DNA of 64,000 nucleotides, from contig NZ_BMIA01000005.1 in the NCBI RefSeq assembly GCF_014641595.1, forward strand, positions 310,001-374,000, given 5' to 3'. Shown piece by piece: positions 59,836 through 64,000 of this stretch. The stretch is from Dyadobacter endophyticus. Its GTDB lineage: Bacteria; Bacteroidota; Bacteroidia; Cytophagales; Spirosomataceae. Positions within the stretch are counted from its first letter, which is position 1, and each line of letters starts with the position of its first letter. The notes beneath the pieces were generated by a model, which was not told where the DNA came from, searched no databases, and saw nothing but the letters and a program-made list of their open reading frames with translations. Made by a program: the position numbers and the translations under genes.

Positions 59836-61377
59836 ATGCTTGCTAAAACCTTCGGAAGCGCCGTTTTCGGTGTCGATGCAACGATCATTACCATTGAAGT
59901 CAATGTGGGCCAGGGCCTGGGATTCTACATGGTCGGCTTGGCGGACAGCGCTGTCAAAGAAAGCCAGCAGCGGGTAGAAGCCTCATTGAAACACTTTGGC
60001 TACAAAATGCCGCGCCAGAAACTGGTCGTCAACCTTGCACCTGCCGATATTCGTAAGGAAGGTTCGGCTTATGACCTGCCCATTGCCATTTGCACGTTGC
60101 AATGCTCCGATCAGCTGGCCTGCGTGCGCAATACCGAAGACTATATCATTCTGGGCGAACTTTCCCTCGACGGTATCCTCAGACCGATCAAAGGCGTCCT
60201 TCCGATTGCGATTGAAGCGCGCAAACAGGGCTTCAAGGGAATTGTATTGCCTGCCGAAAATGCGTCCGAAGCTGCCATTGTCAATAACCTCGACGTGATC
60301 GCCGTCGAAACATTAGCGGATGCGATCGGATTTTTCAAAGGTACCAAAGATATTGAGCCGCTTATCGTAGATACCCGTGACCTCTTTTTCACGTCCCAGA
60401 ACGACTACGAAGCCGATTTCGAGCATGTGCAGGGACAGGAAAACATCAAACGTGCGCTGGAAATCAGTGCTGCGGGAGGGCACAACGCCATCATGATCGG
60501 TCCGCCGGGGTCAGGCAAAACCATGCTCGCCAAGCGCATTCCAGGCATATTGCCGCCGCTGACCCTTCCGGAAGCATTGGAAACGACCAAAATCCATTCA
60601 GTAGCGGGCAAATTGGGAAAGGAGGCTACATTGGTATCACGCCGTCCGTTCCGCTCGCCGCACCATTCTATCAGCGACGTCGCATTGGTTGGTGGCGGAA
60701 GCTATCCACAGCCCGGTGAAATATCTTTGGCGCATAATGGCGTGCTGTTCCTGGACGAGCTGCCGGAGTTCAAAAGATCGGTACTGGAAGTAATGCGGCA
60801 GCCATTGGAAGAGCGGAAAGTGGGTATTTCAAGGGCGAAAATGGCAGTTGAGTTCCCCGCCAACTTTATGCTGATTGCCAGCATGAACCCTTGCCCATGC
60901 GGCTATTATAACCATCCCGACAAGGATTGTGTTTGTGGCCCGGGCGTGGTTCAGAAATACCTCAACAAAATCAGCGGCCCGCTCCTCGACCGCATCGACC
61001 TGCACGTAGAAGTGACACCTGTTTCCTTCGACCAAATCTCCTCCACCCGCAAGTCAGAAAGTAGCGGGCAAATCCGCGAGCGCGTAATACTCGCCCGCGA
61101 GCGCCAGACCGAGCGCTTTAAAAACCACAAGGAAATATACTCTAATGCGATGATGACACCCGAAATGGTAAAGCAGATCTGCATTATCGAAGATTCCGGC
61201 AAAATACTCCTCCGCAAAGCGATGGAACGCCTGGGCCTCTCCGCCCGCGCATACGACCGCATCCTCAAAGTATCCCGCACCATCGCCGACCTGGCCGATA
61301 GCGATGATATTAAGGTCGAACATCTGGCGGAAGCGATTCAATACCGGAGCCTGGACCGGGAGAATTGGGCCGGATGA
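59836..61377 (+). CDS. yifB: YifB-type magnesium chelatase-like AAA ATPase (ComM family)
   Basis: A 513-residue AAA+ protein. The N-terminal Lon-protease-like fold (about 1-190) precedes the ATPase core: Walker A GPPGSGKTM (222-230), Walker B VLFLDELPEF (about 302-311), and the cysteine-rich CPCGYYNHPDKDCVCGPG. A C-terminal helical domain ends it. The family includes ComM, which extends D-loops in natural transformation, but most members are uncharacterised. Confidence 0.93.
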   Translation: MLAKTFGSAVFGVDATIITIEVNVGQGLGFYMVGLADSAVKESQQRVEASLKHFGYKMPRQKLVVNLAPADIRKEGSAYDLPIAICTLQCSDQLACVRNTEDYIILGELSLDGILRPIKGVLPIAIEARKQGFKGIVLPAENASEAAIVNNLDVIAVETLADAIGFFKGTKDIEPLIVDTRDLFFTSQNDYEADFEHVQGQENIKRALEISAAGGHNAIMIGPPGSGKTMLAKRIPGILPPLTLPEALETTKIHSVAGKLGKEATLVSRRPFRSPHHSISDVALVGGGSYPQPGEISLAHNGVLFLDELPEFKRSVLEVMRQPLEERKVGISRAKMAVEFPANFMLIASMNPCPCGYYNHPDKDCVCGPGVVQKYLNKISGPLLDRIDLHVEVTPVSFDQISSTRKSESSGQIRERVILARERQTERFKNHKEIYSNAMMTPEMVKQICIIEDSGKILLRKAMERLGLSARAYDRILKVSRTIADLADSDDIKVEHLAEAIQYRSLDRENWAG

Positions 61378-61445
61378 AGTACCCAAAATCTATCTTTTCA
61401 CCCTAAACTTTGTTAAATTTAGAAACACTACAATTGACAAAAGAG

Positions 61446-61815
61446 ATGAGTAGCCGCATTTTTTCGGAGATTATGAATTTGCTTTTTTCGCAAAGAGAAG
61501 TCCATGATGTTTACAGCTGACCAGACTCTTTTCCCCACACCTGATCTGGTTGTGGAAGTGCTCTCAACATCAACTGAAGCCCGCGACCGTGGCGTAAAGT
61601 TTGATGATTACCAGGCACACGGAATTGAGGAATATTGGATCATTGATCCGGAAAACGAAACACTTGAACAGTATCACCTCATCGATGAAGAGTATAAGTT
61701 GATTCTTAAGGCTCCAAACATTGACGTATCAAGTTTCACAGTAGCAGGCTTCCAGATCCCCATCCGTGCCATCTTCGACGATACCGAGAACCTGAAAGCC
61801 ATTCAAAATCTATAA
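61446..61815 (+). pseudogene. Degenerate Uma2 family endonuclease gene
   Basis: The C-terminal half is present as a 103-residue ORF (61504-61815) with PDLVVEVLSTS, then DYQAHGIEEYWIIDPENE, the PD-(D/E)xK core pattern of Uma2 (DUF820). The 5' part appears as MSSRIFSEIMNLLFSQREVH in another frame from ATG 61446, ending at TGA 61518-61520. So about 80 residues are missing or displaced by a frameshift/deletion. A short functional ORF cannot be excluded. Confidence 0.6.
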
Positions 61816-61823
61816 TATCCTAC

Positions 61824-62642
61824 TCAAAGTTCCTCTACACTCACCCCGCCCAGTTCCTGAAACAGCGTCTGCCAGTAATGCGTCACGTGCGGGTTATTCT
61901 CTTTGCTTGAAGCAGTTGGTTCAAATGGCGACACGATCGTAACCTGCGGTGAGCCGATTGCGTAACGGTCCAGCTTTTTCGTATCTGCTTTGGCATCCGT
62001 TTCGGCTTCCGCGTCGCTTTTCGGTGGATTGGTGTGGAAATCGCGGCGGTCGGCGCCTTTGACGCTTTCGACCATATCACTGAAATAATACACTTTTACT
62101 TCGGAGCCGCTCTCGCCGGCTTTCGCGATTACAGGCAAGCTTGCCCAAATATCGGTCGAGAGGTTGGATGCGCCTGTATTTTGCTGATTGAGCTTGGCGA
62201 GCAGCTGGCGCAGGTAAATGCTCTTTTCCTTTTGTAATGTCAGCTGGAATGCCGTTTCGATGCCTTCGCGGTCGGTTGCATTCGCGCCTTCGAGGTTATC
62301 GCGTTCGCTGCGAACGGTGAGGGATAATGCACGGGCTTTCGAGGTGTTTTCATGGATGAAATACACTTCCAGTTTATCGCCCTTATTCTTCATATTCTGT
62401 TCTACAATGTCCGTCAACGCCTGCCGGTACTTGTCATTCACATAGCGCTTATCGACATGCACGCTTTGTGTTTTATCCAGAAACACCAGTGTGTAGACCG
62501 GCGCGTCGGGTACGGCTTGTTGCTGGGTTGCTTCTTTTTCGCCTCCGCATGAAAGTAAAGTGAGGAACATGGCTGCGAACAACAGGCGACTTGCCTGCTC
62601 CCCGAGTTTGCTGAAAAAGGGGTGATGAGTCTGCTGATTCAT
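61824..62642 (-). CDS. Lipoprotein with von Willebrand A-like motif, unknown function
   Basis: A 272-residue protein with a lipoprotein-type signal (FLTLLSC, about residue 32; the N-terminus is longer than usual). The core resembles a VWA domain: YTLVFLDKTQSV with a DxTxS-type MIDAS-like motif, then a mid-protein ASLPVIAKAGESGSEVKVYYFSDM. A charged Asp/Lys/Ala-rich stretch (about 210-222) precedes the end. No specific family recognised. It stands alone before fabI. Confidence 0.7.
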   Translation of the reverse strand: MNQQTHHPFFSKLGEQASRLLFAAMFLTLLSCGGEKEATQQQAVPDAPVYTLVFLDKTQSVHVDKRYVNDKYRQALTDIVEQNMKNKGDKLEVYFIHENTSKARALSLTVRSERDNLEGANATDREGIETAFQLTLQKEKSIYLRQLLAKLNQQNTGASNLSTDIWASLPVIAKAGESGSEVKVYYFSDMVESVKGADRRDFHTNPPKSDAEAETDAKADTKKLDRYAIGSPQVTIVSPFEPTASSKENNPHVTHYWQTLFQELGGVSVEEL

Positions 62643-62729
62643 AAATGGAATTTATTTGGCTAAACTAATTGGTTCTTCAAACATTACACAACGCCAAACG
62701 GTGTGTATACGCATTTATTTTAATACAAA

Positions 62730-62769
62730 AAGGAAACCCTTCAAAACGCGTGCCTTGAAGGGTTTCCTT
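62730..62769 (-). terminator. Terminator after fabI
   Basis: AAGGAAACCCTTCAA (62730-62744) pairs perfectly with TTGAAGGGTTTCCTT (62755-62769) over a 10-nt loop; T's on the minus-strand exit side. Confidence 0.9.
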
Positions 62770-62786
62770 AAATGCTTAACCAATGT

Positions 62787-63617
62787 TTATTGCTGCGCCT
62801 GTGCCTGCTGCTGGATCATCGTTACGAGCTCTTCGGAAATACCGGTAGAAGAATAACCGCCATCGTGGTACAGGTTCTGCATGGTCACGAAACGGGTCAG
62901 GTCGGAGAAGAGTGTGATCGCGTAATTGGCGCAATCATCTGCCGAAGCATTGCCCAGCGGGCTCATTTTTTCTGCGAAATCATAGAATGCGTCGAATCCT
63001 TCGATTCCCGAGCCGGCCTTTGTTTTAGTAGGCGACTGCGAGATTGTGTTCACCCGCACATTTTTGGCTTTTCCGTAACGGTAACCATAGCTGCGCGCAA
63101 TGCTTTCGAGCATGGCTTTCGCTTCGGCCATATCATTATAGAACGAGTAGGTGCGTTGCGCCGCAATGTAGGATAATGCCACAACCGATCCCCAATCGTT
63201 GATCGCGTCGAGTTTTTCCGCCACCTGCAAAAATTTGTGCAGCGAAAGTGCCGAAATATCCACGCCTTTCTGGAACCAGTCGTAATTCAGATCGCCGTAG
63301 GACTTACCCTTGCGCACGTTCAGCGACATGCCGATCGAGTGCAATACGAAGTCGATCTTGCCGCCGAGGATCTCGGTCGATTTGGTAAAAAGGTTTTCGA
63401 TATCTTCCAGGGAGGTAGCATCGGCAGGGATAATCTCGGCGTCGCATTGCTTCGCCAGATCATTGATAGCACCCATACGCATCGCGATAGGCGCGTTGGT
63501 AAGGACAAACGTGGCACCTTCTTCCTTCGCTTTCAGCGCTACTTTCCAGGCAATGGAGTTTTCGTCCAATGCTCCCGATATGATTCCTCTTTTTCCTTTT
63601 AATAAACCGTAAGCCAT
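62787..63617 (-). CDS. fabI: Enoyl-[acyl-carrier-protein] reductase (NADH)
   Basis: A 276-residue short-chain reductase catalysing the last step of fatty-acid elongation. Key sites: RGIISGALDENSIAWKVA (cofactor loop), HSIGMS, and the Y-x6-K pair in SFYNDMAEAKAML, followed by SQSPTKTKAGSGI (substrate-binding loop). Length and motifs match FabI rather than FabV or FabL. It ends in a strong terminator. Confidence 0.96.
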   Translation of the reverse strand: MAYGLLKGKRGIISGALDENSIAWKVALKAKEEGATFVLTNAPIAMRMGAINDLAKQCDAEIIPADATSLEDIENLFTKSTEILGGKIDFVLHSIGMSLNVRKGKSYGDLNYDWFQKGVDISALSLHKFLQVAEKLDAINDWGSVVALSYIAAQRTYSFYNDMAEAKAMLESIARSYGYRYGKAKNVRVNTISQSPTKTKAGSGIEGFDAFYDFAEKMSPLGNASADDCANYAITLFSDLTRFVTMQNLYHDGGYSSTGISEELVTMIQQQAQAQQ

Positions 63618-63728
63618 GTTTCCTTTTATTGTTAATTAATTCGGATGTCCGTTCAAAGCGGCAAAGTAAAGCATTTTTAGCGGCTTAAACCACAATATGC
63701 CGTGCCAGGATGCCTTTTGGATACTCGT

Positions 63729-64000
63729 TCAAGGCTGAGCGACAGGCTTTTCTACTGGTTTCAGATGCAGCTTTTCCTGAAAAAACCGATCTGTGGCCTC
63801 GTACACGCTCTTTACGTCTTTCGATCGCAGGCGAGAGCCGATCACGTGGTCGCCAGTCTCGGGAAATGCCTTTTCCTCTTTCAGCTCCGCAGCCGTTCCC
63901 AGCCCTTCAAACATTTTCCGGATTGCCTTCACGGACACCACCTTATCCTGCTCCTCTTCATTTTTATAATAATACCCCACAAAAACCGGCATTTTCACCT
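63729..64000 (-). CDS. C-terminal part of an alpha/beta hydrolase (partial at right edge)
   Basis: About 90 residues of the C-terminus are visible; the gene begins beyond the window on the minus strand. PVFVGYYYKNEEEQDKVVSV carries the likely catalytic Asp and FPETGDHVIGSRL the catalytic His of an alpha/beta hydrolase. The family is typical of cytoplasmic or exported esterase/thioesterase-like proteins, but substrate cannot be inferred. The visible GTG at 63998 is internal. Confidence 0.7.
   Translation of the reverse strand, partial: VKMPVFVGYYYKNEEEQDKVVSVKAIRKMFEGLGTAAELKEEKAFPETGDHVIGSRLRSKDVKSVYEATDRFFQEKLHLKPVEKPVAQP

Noticed and set aside
1..64000. CRISPR arrays, insertion sequences, prophage or rRNA genes
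   Set aside because: No regularly spaced repeats, transposase or integrase domains, phage structural genes or rRNA-like sequence were seen. The palindrome at 14815-14876 is the only mobile-like signal and has no linked transposase here.

Overview
The window is a chromosomal stretch from a Bacteroidota bacterium, most likely order Cytophagales and compatible with Dyadobacter or a relative (genus is inference). The evidence is a fused SecDF, the gliding lipoprotein GldB, a DUF4295 gene beside rpmG, Bacteroidota LptD, DUF6089/DUF2911/DUF1573/DUF4293 families, and many promoters with the Bacteroidota TAnnTTTG -7 box. I see no rRNA, tRNA, CRISPR array, insertion sequence or prophage. Most genes are housekeeping; the less usual parts are small cassettes and intergenic architecture.

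Layout. 1-6 kb: the end of a possible type VI secretion TssG-like gene, a small exported protein, secDF and an amino acid permease. 6-13.7 kb (minus): recQ, purD, ricT (PSP1), anmK, lhgO. 13.8-19.1 kb: kdsD, a large REP-like palindrome, then minus-strand DUF4293, rimO, a membrane protein, ftsY, a DUF4295 gene and rpmG. 19.3-25.8 kb: a cytochrome c lipoprotein, gatB, a TlpA-like thioredoxin, a YeeZ-like reductase, gldB and a solitary nuoH. 25.8-28.2 kb (minus): ATPase, permease and DUF3299 lookalike of the zinc-associated PA4064-PA4066 type. 28.3-31.5 kb: two DUF6089 barrel proteins, DUF2911 and a trypsin-like protease. 31.5-36.3 kb: a YjjG-type phosphatase, a sigma factor with an overlapping small gene, nth, a tandem FKBP lipoprotein and an unknown lipoprotein.

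36.3-41.1 kb (minus): an E1 2-oxoacid dehydrogenase followed by a sugar transferase, acetyltransferase and aminotransferase resembling PglC/PglD/PglE. 41.3-46.6 kb: DUF1573, lptD, an amidase and an MlaD protein, an envelope-assembly block with back-to-back promoters. 46.7-53.5 kb: acyl-CoA carboxylase, a 3-hydroxyisobutyrate dehydrogenase-like enzyme, DUF4136, aroB, a VOC protein and a PlsC-like acyltransferase. 53.6-58.6 kb: a kinase-like/HAD pair and a PadR plus FtsX-type permease pair. 58.7-64 kb: a second amidase, YifB, a broken Uma2 gene, a lipoprotein, fabI and a partial alpha/beta hydrolase.

How the parts fit: several genes serve the outer membrane and envelope (kdsD for Kdo, lptD, the MlaD protein, two amidases, anmK for peptidoglycan recycling, fabI and the acyltransferase for lipids, SecDF for export). 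The E1 dehydrogenase, acyl-CoA carboxylase and hydroxyisobutyrate dehydrogenase-like enzyme could belong to branched-chain amino acid catabolism. The points most worth testing are the zinc-type ABC/DUF3299 cassette, a promoter buried in one arm of a 24-bp terminator-like palindrome whose other arm covers a start codon (35219-35289), a promoter architecture with GTTAA repeats shared by the sigma-factor and DUF1573 genes, and the kinase-like/HAD pair with altered catalytic motifs.
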